A stretch of DNA of 8,184 nt from Prolixibacteraceae bacterium. GTDB taxonomy: Bacteria > Bacteroidota > Bacteroidia > Bacteroidales > Prolixibacteraceae. The translations under genes were made by a program, and so were the position numbers. Positions 1 through 6,703 of the stretch are shown here, piece by piece (position 1 is the stretch's first letter; every line of letters starts with the position of its first letter). The notes under the pieces are model-generated. The model saw nothing but the letters and a program-made list of their open reading frames with translations, searched no databases and was not told the DNA's origin. Location: assembly GCA_007116765.1 (NCBI GenBank), contig SKHV01000400.1, positions 1 to 8,184 on the forward strand. The letters are read 5' to 3'.

Positions 1-56
1 ACCTTTAAAAAAGGCTTACTTCAAAAAATGTTTGTGTAATGAAAAGGTGTAAATAT

Positions 57-87
57 TTTGTAAATACAATTACTTGTGGTACTTTTG
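57..87 (+). promoter_or_regulatory. Bacteroidota-type promoter
   Basis: TTTG at 57-60 and TACTTTTG at 80-87 are separated by 19 bases. This matches the -33 (TTTG) and -7 (TAnnTTTG) elements of the primary sigma factor of Bacteroidota at a normal spacing. Transcription would start near 93-95, giving a leader of roughly 55 nt before the Abi gene. It is the only good promoter I found ahead of the five-gene run, so it may drive the whole set. Positions 1-56 contain nothing I recognise. Confidence 0.7.
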
Positions 88-97
88 CAGTAACAGA

Positions 98-142
98 ACC
101 TGAGACGCATACCATAAGAACTGCTCTCGGGTCATTTTTTTT
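98..142 (+). terminator. Terminator-like hairpin in the leader
   Basis: ACCTGAGA at 98-105 pairs with TCTCGGGT at 125-132, giving eight pairs of which one is G-T, with a 19-nt loop. After C-A comes a run of eight T at 135-142. This has the form of an intrinsic terminator. It lies between the predicted transcription start (about 94) and the ATG at 151. It is either the terminator of an upstream transcription unit, with the promoter embedded just before it, or an attenuator in the leader of this operon. The sequence alone does not decide between them. Confidence 0.5.
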
Positions 143-150
143 ATATAGCT

Positions 151-1050
151 ATGGCAACTAAACCTGCAAGAACCATAGCCCAGCAAATCGCATTGCTCAA
201 ATCTAGAGGAATGCTTTTTAGAAATGAAGATGACGCTCCCCACTTTCTTGAAAACATAAGCTATTATCGTTTAAAGGGTTATTGGTGGGATACCCAAGTC
301 GAAAGAGTTAATCACAGCTTTCAACCCGACACCTACTTCGAAGATATTGTAGAGCGTTACAATTTTGACCGCCATCTAAGGCTCATTCTATTTGATGCCA
401 TCGAGCGCATAGAAATAGCGTTGCGTACCCAAATGATTTATCATTTATCGCTCTATCATGGTCCACTTTGGTATCAGGATGCCGGTCTTTTTTCAAATCC
501 GGTTTACCATGCCAATAATTTATCCAATTTGATGCGCGAATTTGGTTACAGTCAGGAGATTTTCATAGTGGATCATAAAAACCGACATCCACATGATGAT
601 CCAGAAGCTTGGAAAATAATGGAAATAGCATCAATGGGTACCCTATCAAAATTCTACAAACAGCTAAAGCATAACCTTCCAGCTAAATCGGCAATTGCAA
701 ATGGGTTGGGGCTTAACCTGCACAATGAGCTTTCTAGTTGGTTAGAGGCGATAACCTACGTACGCAATATTGTAGCACACCATTCTAGGCTTTACAGTCG
801 TGACATGGTGAAGCGTCCAATTCTCAATATTCGAAACCCGCAATCCGCATGGCTTAATAACCCTGTTTTAGAGTCACAGCAGAAAAAAGCATTTCTCATT
901 ATTTCATGTATGGTTTATATCTGCAACAAAGTAACTCCAGGACACCATGTAAAAGTCAAAATAAAAGACTTGATTCATGACAATTATACTATTCCAGTAT
1001 ACAAATTGGGCTTTTTGAATAATTGGGACCAACAAGCTTTATGGACATGA
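151..1050 (+). CDS. Abi_2 (AbiD/AbiF) family abortive infection protein
   Basis: This 299-residue protein belongs to the Abi_2 family, which includes lactococcal AbiD and AbiF. These proteins stop phage growth at the cost of the infected cell; many carry a HEPN-like fold and are suspected RNases. The family hallmarks are the N-terminal T-I-x-x-Q-I-x-L-L-K-x-R-G segment (residues 8-20), I-S-Y-Y-R-L-K-G-Y (36-44), a helix with R-H-L-R-L (74-78) followed by A-I-E-R-I-E-I-A-L-R, and the C-terminal V-R-N-I-V-A-H-H. In that last segment R205-x4-H210 fits the HEPN RNase motif. No signal peptide or membrane segment is visible. The start agrees with the usual N-terminus of the family. Its stop overlaps an ATG (ATGA at 1047-1050) that opens a 32-nt copy of the hsdR start. 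Abi genes lying between hsdS and hsdR are a known arrangement, comparable to PrrC in E. coli hsd loci. Cytoplasmic; the target is unknown. Confidence 0.9.
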   Translation: MATKPARTIAQQIALLKSRGMLFRNEDDAPHFLENISYYRLKGYWWDTQVERVNHSFQPDTYFEDIVERYNFDRHLRLILFDAIERIEIALRTQMIYHLSLYHGPLWYQDAGLFSNPVYHANNLSNLMREFGYSQEIFIVDHKNRHPHDDPEAWKIMEIASMGTLSKFYKQLKHNLPAKSAIANGLGLNLHNELSSWLEAITYVRNIVAHHSRLYSRDMVKRPILNIRNPQSAWLNNPVLESQQKKAFLIISCMVYICNKVTPGHHVKVKIKDLIHDNYTIPVYKLGFLNNWDQQALWT

Positions 1051-1078
1051 CCACACAACCCGAACAAATATTAGAAAA
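1047..1078 (+). repeat. 32-nt direct repeat, copy 1 (hsdR start duplicate)
   Basis: This copy is identical over 32 nt to 2212-2243, the first ten codons and part of the eleventh of hsdR. The match begins at the ATG and ends in a short A run; flanking bases on both sides differ between the copies. The two copies bracket the DUF4268 gene. The arrangement looks like the scar of a gene inserted at, or duplicated with, the hsdR 5' end. Confidence 0.95.
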
Positions 1079-1097
1079 AACGCTATGCCATGTATAG
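1047..1097 (+). pseudogene. 16-codon remnant of the hsdR start (possible translational relay)
   Basis: Starting from the ATG that overlaps the Abi stop codon, the frame reads M-T-T-Q-P-E-Q-I-L-E-K-T-L-C-H-V and ends at TAG 1095-1097. The first eleven residues match the start of HsdR except at position 11 (K for N). The stop lies 8 bases into the DUF4268 gene, which starts at 1090. This is a dead hsdR beginning. If it is translated, it could hand ribosomes from the Abi stop to the DUF4268 start by coupled reinitiation. That role is inference. Confidence 0.55.
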
Positions 1098-2211
1098 AAT
1101 TGATAAAACATCAAACAACGTCATAAAGCTTGAAGAGCGCCTATTCAAAGAACTAAAAATTCGTGAACGCGAGCATCTGCAAGAATGGATTGCAAAGAAC
1201 CCCGAAATGCTAGGGGAAGAACTTTTAATCATTCAGAAAGAATATGATGGATTTAATGATACCAACGAGCGCCTTGACCTCTTAGCCTTGGATAAGGATG
1301 GCGGTTTGGTAATTATAGAGAATAAACTTGATGACACAGGTAGAAACGTAGTTTGGCAGGCGTTAAAATATGCATCTTATTGCTCTACGCTCACCACCAA
1401 TCAAATCATCAAAATATTTCAAGAGTATTTGGCTAAATCGGGAACTGAGGCGGATGCCAAGGAAAGCATTTTAGAATTTTTAGAGCGAGATGAAGAAGAG
1501 CTTTTACTTAATAGAGGCGACCAACGAATGATCTTTGTTGCCAACAACTACCGCAAAGAGGTTACTTCAACGGTGCTTTGGTTGCTCAATCACGATATTC
1601 AAGTGCAGTGCTTCAGAGCCGTGCCTTACAGCATGGGTGATGAGATGTTCCTGCAGGTGGAACAAATCATTCCACTTCCAGAGACTAAAGAGTTTATGAT
1701 AGATGCGAAAGAAAAGGAAAAGGAAGAAAAGGACATTAGCAAAACTGTTGAGGAATCTGAAGCAAGACTAATCAAATTTTGGGGCCTCCTTAAAAATGAT
1801 TTGAAGACACATAAAATTGACTTTTTGGATAGAGTAAGTGCAAAACCGCATTACAGCTTAGGATTTTGGAAAGGCAATGGAAAATTTGCGTTTTGTATTG
1901 GAAGGAACACCTTTAGAGTAGAATTATACTTTTCAAACGATCCCAATAAAATATTGATTGATGGCATGAGTAAATACAAAAATGACATTGATGATAAGTA
2001 TAACGGCCATATCGTTTGGGAAAGATTGGAAAATAAAAAAGCATCTCGTATCAAGTTTGAAATGACGACCACAGAAGTAGGACAATTAGAAGGTCGTTTT
2101 AGTGATGAAGTGTATTGGCCTACCTTGATTGAATGGTACAGAGTAGCTATGAATAATTTTTATGAGACTGTTTATCCTTATTGGGAGAAGGTTCAGAAAG
2201 AACTTGCATAA
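1090..2211 (+). CDS. PD-(D/E)XK nuclease-fold protein with DUF4268 domain
   Basis: This 373-residue protein has two domains. The N-terminal part (about 20-120) has a NucS/RecB-like nuclease fold: L-Q-E-W-I-A-K-N-P-E-M-L (30-41), then R-L-D-L-L-A-L-D, then I-I-E-N-K. These give the PD-(D/E)XK triad D63, E77 and K79. Q90 and Y94 in Q-A-L-K-Y-A form the motif that follows it in RecB-like nucleases. A charged, probably coiled linker at about 204-228 leads to DUF4268 (about 225-370), which is rich in aromatic residues (L-G-F-W-K-G, P-T-L-I-E-W-Y). All catalytic positions are intact, so it is probably an active DNA nuclease, but the substrate is not known. DUF4268 proteins often occur in restriction-modification loci. 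The start fits the common N-terminus M-Y-x-I-D-K. Its TAA abuts the hsdR ATG with no gap. It sits between two copies of the hsdR start, so it looks like an added cargo gene. Confidence 0.92.
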   Translation: MYRIDKTSNNVIKLEERLFKELKIREREHLQEWIAKNPEMLGEELLIIQKEYDGFNDTNERLDLLALDKDGGLVIIENKLDDTGRNVVWQALKYASYCSTLTTNQIIKIFQEYLAKSGTEADAKESILEFLERDEEELLLNRGDQRMIFVANNYRKEVTSTVLWLLNHDIQVQCFRAVPYSMGDEMFLQVEQIIPLPETKEFMIDAKEKEKEEKDISKTVEESEARLIKFWGLLKNDLKTHKIDFLDRVSAKPHYSLGFWKGNGKFAFCIGRNTFRVELYFSNDPNKILIDGMSKYKNDIDDKYNGHIVWERLENKKASRIKFEMTTTEVGQLEGRFSDEVYWPTLIEWYRVAMNNFYETVYPYWEKVQKELA

Positions 2212-2243
2212 ATGACCACACAACCCGAACAAATATTAGAAAA
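2212..2243 (+). repeat. 32-nt direct repeat, copy 2 (authentic hsdR start)
   Basis: Identical to 1047-1078. Here the reading frame continues into full-length HsdR, so this is the functional copy. Recombination between the copies would remove 1165 bp, delete the DUF4268 gene exactly, and leave the Abi stop overlapping the hsdR ATG. Confidence 0.95.
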
Positions 2244-5058
2244 TAATTTAGTCACTCAGCTTGAAAGGTTGGGCTATCAAAAAGTGGTCATTCGTGATGA
2301 GAATGACTTGTTGGCGAATTTCAAAAGCCAACTAGAAAAACATAACAAAGTACAGTTAAGTGAGAATGATTACAAGCAAATCCTCAACTACATCAACAAA
2401 GGCAATGTATTTGAGCGAGCTAAAATATTGCGAGACCGTGTACCCTATACCAATGCCCAAGGCGACACAAAGACAGTAGAACTCATCAATCAAATTCATT
2501 GGTGTCAAAATGAGTTTCAGGTTACGCAGCAAATCGCCATGGAAGGCACACATAAAAACCGCTATGACGTAACTATTCTCATTAATGGTTTGCCTTTGGT
2601 TCAAATTGAATTAAAACGAAGGGGCTTAGAACTCAAAGAAGCATTCAACCAAACCAATCGCTACGAAAGACATTCCTATTGGGCAGGTCATGGTTTGTTT
2701 CAATTTGTGCAGGTTTTTGTCATCAGCAACGGAGTAAATACCAAGTATTACGCAAATGCACCGTTGAAGGCTCGTTCATTCAAACAGACATTTTATTGGG
2801 CTGATGAAAAAAACCGTTTGATTACGCAGTTGGCAGCATTTTCAGAAGTGTTTTTAGAGCCTTGCCACATTTCTAAAATGATTACCAAGTACACCGTATT
2901 GAACGAATCGCAAAAGATTCTAATGGTGCTGCGTCCGTATCAATTTTATGCCGTTGAAAATATTGTGGAGCGAGTAAAAACCACTACCAAATACGGATAT
3001 ATTTGGCACACCACAGGATCGGGCAAAACCTTAACGTCCTTTAAAGCGGCTCAAATTCTTACCAATTTACCACAAGTCCATAAAGTGGTTTTTGTGGTGG
3101 ATAGAAAAGATTTGGATTACCAAACCACTAAAGAGTTTAATGCTTTTAGCAAAGGAAGTATTGACGGCACAAACAATACCAATACGCTTGTCAAACAGCT
3201 TTCAGGAGATAACAAATTGATTGTAACTACCATTCAAAAACTCAATACGGCAATCAGCAAAACCCGCTATTTGGGCAAAATGGAAGCTTTGAAAAATGAA
3301 CGTATCGTTTTCATTTTTGACGAGTGCCATAGAAGTCAGTTTGGAAAAACCCATGAAGACATCAAGCGATTTTTTGAGAATTGTCAGATGTTTGGGTTTA
3401 CAGGTACGCCCATCTTTGAACCCAATGCAGGGAAAAATGAATATGGTAAACGTACCACCAAAATGCTATTTGGAGATTGCTTGCATAAATATGTAATTAC
3501 AGATGCCATTCGAGATGGAAATGTGCTTAAATTCTCAGTGGAGTACATAAGAACCTTTAAAAAGAAAGACCACATCCTAGACATCAATGTAGAAGCCATT
3601 GATGAAGCGGAAGTAATGGATGCACCTGTTCGCTTGGACAACATTACGGAATACATCATAGCGAACCACAACCGCAAAACCCATAGTCGAGAATTTACAG
3701 CCATTTTCTGCGTATCGAGTGTACCCATTTTGATTGAGTACTATAAAATGCTTTTGCAGAAAAAAGAGGAAGGGAAACACAATCTGCGATTGGCCACTAT
3801 TTTCTCTTATTCTGCCAATGAGGAAGACAAAGATGCCGTTGGTTTTGTAGATGATGAAGAGTTTTTGATGGCAGCAGAGCCACAAGCCGAATATAACTCA
3901 CAGCATACGAGAGACGAATTAGAAGATTTCATCAAGCACTACAACAAACAATTCGGCACAAATTACACGAGTAAAGACAATCAATCATATTACAACTATT
4001 ACAACGACATAGCCAAGCGCGTAAAGCACCGTCAAATTGATGTTTTGGTTGTGGTTAATATGTTTTTGACAGGCTTTGACAGCAAGCATTTAAACACGCT
4101 TTATGTAGATAAAAACCTGAAATACCACGGTCTAATCCAAGCCTTTTCCAGAACAAATAGAATCCTTAACGAAGTAAAATCTCAAGGAAACATTGTTTGC
4201 TTTAGAAATTTGAAAGAGGCCACAGATGAAGCCATTACCCTATTTTCGAACAAGAATGCCATTGAAGAAATCATCATGCAGCCGTATGAGGAATATGTGG
4301 CAAAATTCAACCAAGCATTTATAGCTTTATTACAAATTGCACCAACGGTAAACAGTGTTAACGATTTACCAAGCGAAGAAGAAGAATTGGCTTTTATTCA
4401 AGCCTTTCGTGAATTGATGCGTTTGAAGAATGTGCTTTCCACATTCACAGAATTCAAGTTTGACGACTTGTCAATGACTGAGCAGTCTTTTGAAGATTAC
4501 AAAAGCAAATACCTTGACTTATACGATAAGTCAAAAGCTCACAACCAAAAAGAGAAGGTTAGCATTTTAGGTGACATTGACTTTGAATTAGAGTTAATCC
4601 ACCGAGACGAAATCAATGTAGCTTACATTTTGAAGTTACTCGCTAAACTAAAAGATGCTTCGCCTGAAGAACAAGAAAAACAGAAGAAAGCATTGATTGA
4701 AATTGTGTCAGGTGATGCGCAATTGAGAAGTAAGAGAGAATTGATTGAGAAGTTCATCCAAGAGAACTTACCTCATATTTCAGATTCGGACGACATTCCA
4801 GACGAGTTTGAAAGTTATTGGAATGAAGAACGGAAAGAAGCCCTCAAGAAATTAAGTGAAGAAGAAAGCCTTGACAAGGAAAAACTTCAGGATGTAATTG
4901 GTAAATACCTTTTTACAGAGAAAAAACCATTGAGAGATGACGTAATCGGACTTTTAAGCAAACGACCAACTTTAAAGGAACGAGCTACTGTTGCGGAAAG
5001 AGTAACTGACAAGATTTTAAAGTTTGTTGAGACCTTCATAAACGGAATAACAGGATGA
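2212..5058 (+). CDS. hsdR: Type I restriction enzyme, R subunit (HsdR)
   Basis: HsdR is the motor and nuclease subunit of a type I restriction-modification complex. It translocates DNA with ATP and cuts when recognition sites are unmethylated. This protein is 948 residues long, within the normal range. Domains in order: a nuclease domain with D119, E133 and K135 (Y-D-V-T ... Q-I-E-L-K), a Q-motif-like L-R-P-Y-Q (240-244), Walker A T-G-S-G-K-T (268-273), motif II D-E-C-H (370-373), motif III T-G-T-P (397-400), motif V with F-L-T-G-F-D (618-623), motif VI Q-A-F-S-R-T-N-R (643-650), and a charged helical C-terminus (about 700-940) that would contact the M and S subunits. No motif is broken. The start M-T-T-Q-P-E-Q-I-L-E-N-N-L is the usual one for Bacteroidota homologues. 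The partners HsdM and HsdS are not in the window and should lie upstream. The stop overlaps the next ATG (ATGA, 5055-5058). Confidence 0.97.
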   Translation: MTTQPEQILENNLVTQLERLGYQKVVIRDENDLLANFKSQLEKHNKVQLSENDYKQILNYINKGNVFERAKILRDRVPYTNAQGDTKTVELINQIHWCQNEFQVTQQIAMEGTHKNRYDVTILINGLPLVQIELKRRGLELKEAFNQTNRYERHSYWAGHGLFQFVQVFVISNGVNTKYYANAPLKARSFKQTFYWADEKNRLITQLAAFSEVFLEPCHISKMITKYTVLNESQKILMVLRPYQFYAVENIVERVKTTTKYGYIWHTTGSGKTLTSFKAAQILTNLPQVHKVVFVVDRKDLDYQTTKEFNAFSKGSIDGTNNTNTLVKQLSGDNKLIVTTIQKLNTAISKTRYLGKMEALKNERIVFIFDECHRSQFGKTHEDIKRFFENCQMFGFTGTPIFEPNAGKNEYGKRTTKMLFGDCLHKYVITDAIRDGNVLKFSVEYIRTFKKKDHILDINVEAIDEAEVMDAPVRLDNITEYIIANHNRKTHSREFTAIFCVSSVPILIEYYKMLLQKKEEGKHNLRLATIFSYSANEEDKDAVGFVDDEEFLMAAEPQAEYNSQHTRDELEDFIKHYNKQFGTNYTSKDNQSYYNYYNDIAKRVKHRQIDVLVVVNMFLTGFDSKHLNTLYVDKNLKYHGLIQAFSRTNRILNEVKSQGNIVCFRNLKEATDEAITLFSNKNAIEEIIMQPYEEYVAKFNQAFIALLQIAPTVNSVNDLPSEEEELAFIQAFRELMRLKNVLSTFTEFKFDDLSMTEQSFEDYKSKYLDLYDKSKAHNQKEKVSILGDIDFELELIHRDEINVAYILKLLAKLKDASPEEQEKQKKALIEIVSGDAQLRSKRELIEKFIQENLPHISDSDDIPDEFESYWNEERKEALKKLSEEESLDKEKLQDVIGKYLFTEKKPLRDDVIGLLSKRPTLKERATVAERVTDKILKFVETFINGITG

Positions 5059-5621
5059 ACATAGTTAATTTATTTTTTCGGCTATTCTTAACCTTCAATG
5101 CAACATCATTGATATTAGTAGTCTTTTTGGTCAAAGAAGAAGTTACAGTCAATAATCTAAGCCCGTATTTGGAGTGTTTGCCTTCATTTGTTTCTTATAT
5201 CATATATTTTCTTGTTCCAGTAATATTCACCTTTTTAAGTGTGTTGCTTGCAAAAGGTTTAGGTGATGACAGTATTGAAAAAGAAGAAAATACCAATTCA
5301 CCAATAACAGCGATTGAGCAGGCAAACAATGCGTATTTACCGAGCTATTTGGGGTATTTTTTTGTCGCTTTAAGTGTTCCGTTTTATGACACATTGATTT
5401 TTGTTTTTGCCATTTTGTTCATTTTCACGTTTTTGTCACAAACATTATATTTTAATCCTCTCTTCCTTTTCTTCGGATTTCACTTTTACTATCTGACTAC
5501 AGAGAATAACATCAAAATATTCCTCATAACGAAAAGAATTCTCAAAGACCCAAAAGATTTGGAGTTTCCAGAATTGAAACGAATAAACGACTTCACGTTT
5601 ATTGAAATTAAAAAAATATGA
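5055..5621 (+). CDS. kwaA: Kiwa defence protein KwaA (membrane subunit), likely
   Basis: This 188-residue protein has about four membrane segments: roughly 5-27, 43-66, 96-112 and 113-131. A cytoplasmic loop rich in E, D and N lies at 69-95 and a soluble C-terminal tail follows from 148. After the last segment comes F-N-P-L-F-L-F-F-G-F (133-142), then a short beta-rich tail with I-F-L-I-T-K-R. Small size, four membrane spans, an N-P-L-x-L-x-x-G segment and a following DUF4868-like gene match KwaA, the inner-membrane sensor of Kiwa, which senses phage attachment or injection and assembles with KwaB. Similarity is from memory of the family and is weaker than for HsdR. It overlaps hsdR by ATGA at 5055-5058 and kwaB by ATGA at 5618-5621, so translation is coupled on both sides. 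Confidence 0.68.
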   Translation: MNIVNLFFRLFLTFNATSLILVVFLVKEEVTVNNLSPYLECLPSFVSYIIYFLVPVIFTFLSVLLAKGLGDDSIEKEENTNSPITAIEQANNAYLPSYLGYFFVALSVPFYDTLIFVFAILFIFTFLSQTLYFNPLFLFFGFHFYYLTTENNIKIFLITKRILKDPKDLEFPELKRINDFTFIEIKKI

Positions 5622-6439
5622 ATCATCTATTAGCTAGAACAACAGGAAAAAAGGGAAAGCTTTATAAAGTGCTTTCTAAACAGGACATATATAATTTACC
5701 AGATGATCTTGATAGTACTGTTGTCTTTGATTCAGATTACAAATTAGAAGATGATGAATGGTTTGCCATTACAAACTTTTCAGAAGAAGAATACTGTCTA
5801 GATTTTTTAAAGAACAAGTTTGTTTCAGCTGAATATGTTCAAATTCCAAAGTCTGAATTCACAAAAATGGATTTTTTATGTGCCTATCAAAGTGGTGTGT
5901 TTTATTTTCAGAAGGTGACGTCTAGCCAGATTATAAGACGCAAATACTTTTCAATTTCAGATGACCCTGTATTGAAAGACCAAGAGCCAATCGTCATCAT
6001 TAACAGTATGCCTGATGCAATTTACGTCAAGGACAATGATACCTTATATTTCAAGAAGCTTACATCAATAACAACTATTTTTAAAGGCATCTACAAACTA
6101 TACAAAGAAGCAACTCAAGAAGAAACGGAAGAGTTTTTACAAAATGACTTCATTAATTTATCAGATGACTATTCAGCTGATTCAGTGAAAAAGGCAAACA
6201 GAAAGAGAATTGCAATGGCTATGGAAACATTGCAAAAGTTTAGTGCAAAAGAGAAAAAGAGCATTTTCCGTTATATCCGAGAATATTGTGAAGACTTAAA
6301 CTATGATGAGAAAAAAGGAGAATTCAACATTTCCAAAGAGGATGAATTGAAGAAGTTGCTTTTCGGAATAGAAGAACGTTATTACACAACAAGACAAGGA
6401 AAAGAAAAAAGATTAGCAAACTCTGTAACGAAGCTATGA
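5618..6439 (+). CDS. kwaB: Kiwa defence protein KwaB (DUF4868-like), likely
   Basis: This 273-residue soluble protein has no signal peptide or membrane segment. The middle contains I-Y-V-K-D-N-D-T-L-Y-F-K-K-L (135-148), then an I-F-K-G-I-Y-K-L-Y helix. This is the pattern of the DUF4868 domain of KwaB, the DNA-binding effector that works with KwaA to block phage replication and late transcription. The C-terminal third carries K-A-N-R-K-R-I-A (192-199) and a basic tail E-R-Y-Y-T-T-R-Q-G-K-E-K-R (253-265), which look like nucleic-acid contacts. It is somewhat shorter than the E. coli protein as I remember it. Assignment rests mainly on the pairing with the four-span membrane gene, the ATGA overlap and the DUF4868-like core. 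A related uncharacterised two-gene membrane and DUF4868 system is the alternative. Confidence 0.66.
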   Translation: MNHLLARTTGKKGKLYKVLSKQDIYNLPDDLDSTVVFDSDYKLEDDEWFAITNFSEEEYCLDFLKNKFVSAEYVQIPKSEFTKMDFLCAYQSGVFYFQKVTSSQIIRRKYFSISDDPVLKDQEPIVIINSMPDAIYVKDNDTLYFKKLTSITTIFKGIYKLYKEATQEETEEFLQNDFINLSDDYSADSVKKANRKRIAMAMETLQKFSAKEKKSIFRYIREYCEDLNYDEKKGEFNISKEDELKKLLFGIEERYYTTRQGKEKRLANSVTKL

Positions 6440-6446
6440 TGCCACC

Positions 6447-6523
6447 GCTCAACAGCCACACACATTACCAAGCCGCTCAAACCAGCCGCACGAGCCAAAG
6501 CTTGTCAATAAGTGTGTCTGAGC
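6447..6523 (+). repeat. GC-rich hairpin region with an RYYYAAC box
   Basis: Directly after kwaB the base composition changes: I count about 56% G+C over 6441-6530. The segment folds as nested stems: GCTC 6447-6450 with GAGC 6520-6523, ACACAC 6458-6463 with GTGTGT 6512-6517, TTA 6465-6467 with TAA 6509-6511, and CAAGC 6469-6473 with GCTTG 6500-6504. GCTCAAC at 6447-6453 fits the integron R'' consensus RYYYAAC exactly, but no GTT core follows at the far side of this hairpin. It may be a decayed attC site or the outer part of the next element. An open frame from 6436 to 6681 spans it, but I do not call a gene. Confidence 0.5.
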
Positions 6524-6552
6524 CAACGCACGGACGAAAAGAAAGCACGGGC

Positions 6553-6683
6553 ATACAACATTGTATAAAAGCAATAGCGGGTGATTTGGCAAAATCAAGC
6601 TCAGTGCATTTAATAAACTTTTGTGGTGGCGGACAGGTAATCGCCTTGAAAACCGCTACTGCTCTTATACTTGACCGTTAGCG
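6553..6683 (+). repeat. attC-like recombination site (left of the TIR gene)
   Basis: The element is about 131 bp, inside the size range of integron attC sites. The 5' arm at 6563-6582 pairs with the 3' arm at 6652-6670, including GTATAA with TTATAC, AGCA with TGCT and AGCGG with CCGCT, with two mismatches and one extra G at 6581. AAC (6557-6559) lies just outside the 5' arm and GTTAGCG (6677-6683) just outside the 3' arm, at the places of the R'' and R' boxes. The 69-nt loop holds smaller stems, such as GATTT 6583-6587 with AAATC. GTTAGCG departs from GTTRRRY at its last two positions. The stem is directly visible; its role as attC is inferred from layout. Confidence 0.55.
6645..6673 (+). promoter_or_regulatory. 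Weak candidate promoter for the TIR gene
   Basis: CTTG at 6645-6648 and TATACTTG at 6666-6673 are separated by 17 bases. Each element has one mismatch to TTTG and TAnnTTTG, and the spacing is short. Transcription would start near 6680, about 24 nt before the TIR ATG. It overlaps the 3' arm of the attC-like stem. It is the best candidate in the gap between kwaB and the TIR gene, but far weaker than the one at 57-87. Confidence 0.22.
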
Positions 6684-6686
6684 AAA
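6677..6686 (+). repeat. 10-nt inverted repeat, left arm
   Basis: GTTAGCGAAA is the exact reverse complement of 7930-7939. The two arms bracket the TIR gene and little else. In an integron cassette the first bases (TTRRRY, following G) are complementary to the R'' box at the cassette's own 3' end, and this pair shows that relation. Confidence 0.85.
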
Positions 6687-6703
6687 ATTAGAAATAGACT
6701 TTA

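Noticed and set aside
1..14. Small hairpin CCTTT-AAA-AAAGG at the left edge
   Set aside because: Five A-T-rich pairs with a three-base loop and no T run after it on the plus strand; not distinguishable from chance.
87..124. Second pairing GCAGT 87-91 with ACTGC 120-124, suggesting a pseudoknot or antiterminator in the leader
   Set aside because: Only five pairs; 87-91 lies before the predicted transcription start, and the six-base linker is too short to span a pseudoknot with the 98-132 stem.
3384..3885. Minus-strand open frames inside hsdR
   Set aside because: They run antisense to well-conserved helicase motifs of HsdR. They are shadows of its codon pattern.
6583..6624. AACTTTTG near 6617-6624 as a -7 element for the TIR gene
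   Set aside because: The nearest upstream TTTG is about 27 bases away, too far for the usual 19-23, and it would lie inside the loop of the stem.
6436..6681. 81-codon plus-strand frame starting in an ATGA overlap with kwaB
   Set aside because: The overlap is tempting, but the translation is low-complexity with no recognisable domain. The base composition changes abruptly from the genes, and the frame runs through paired arms and stops inside the GTTAGCG core. It is better explained as structured recombination-site DNA.
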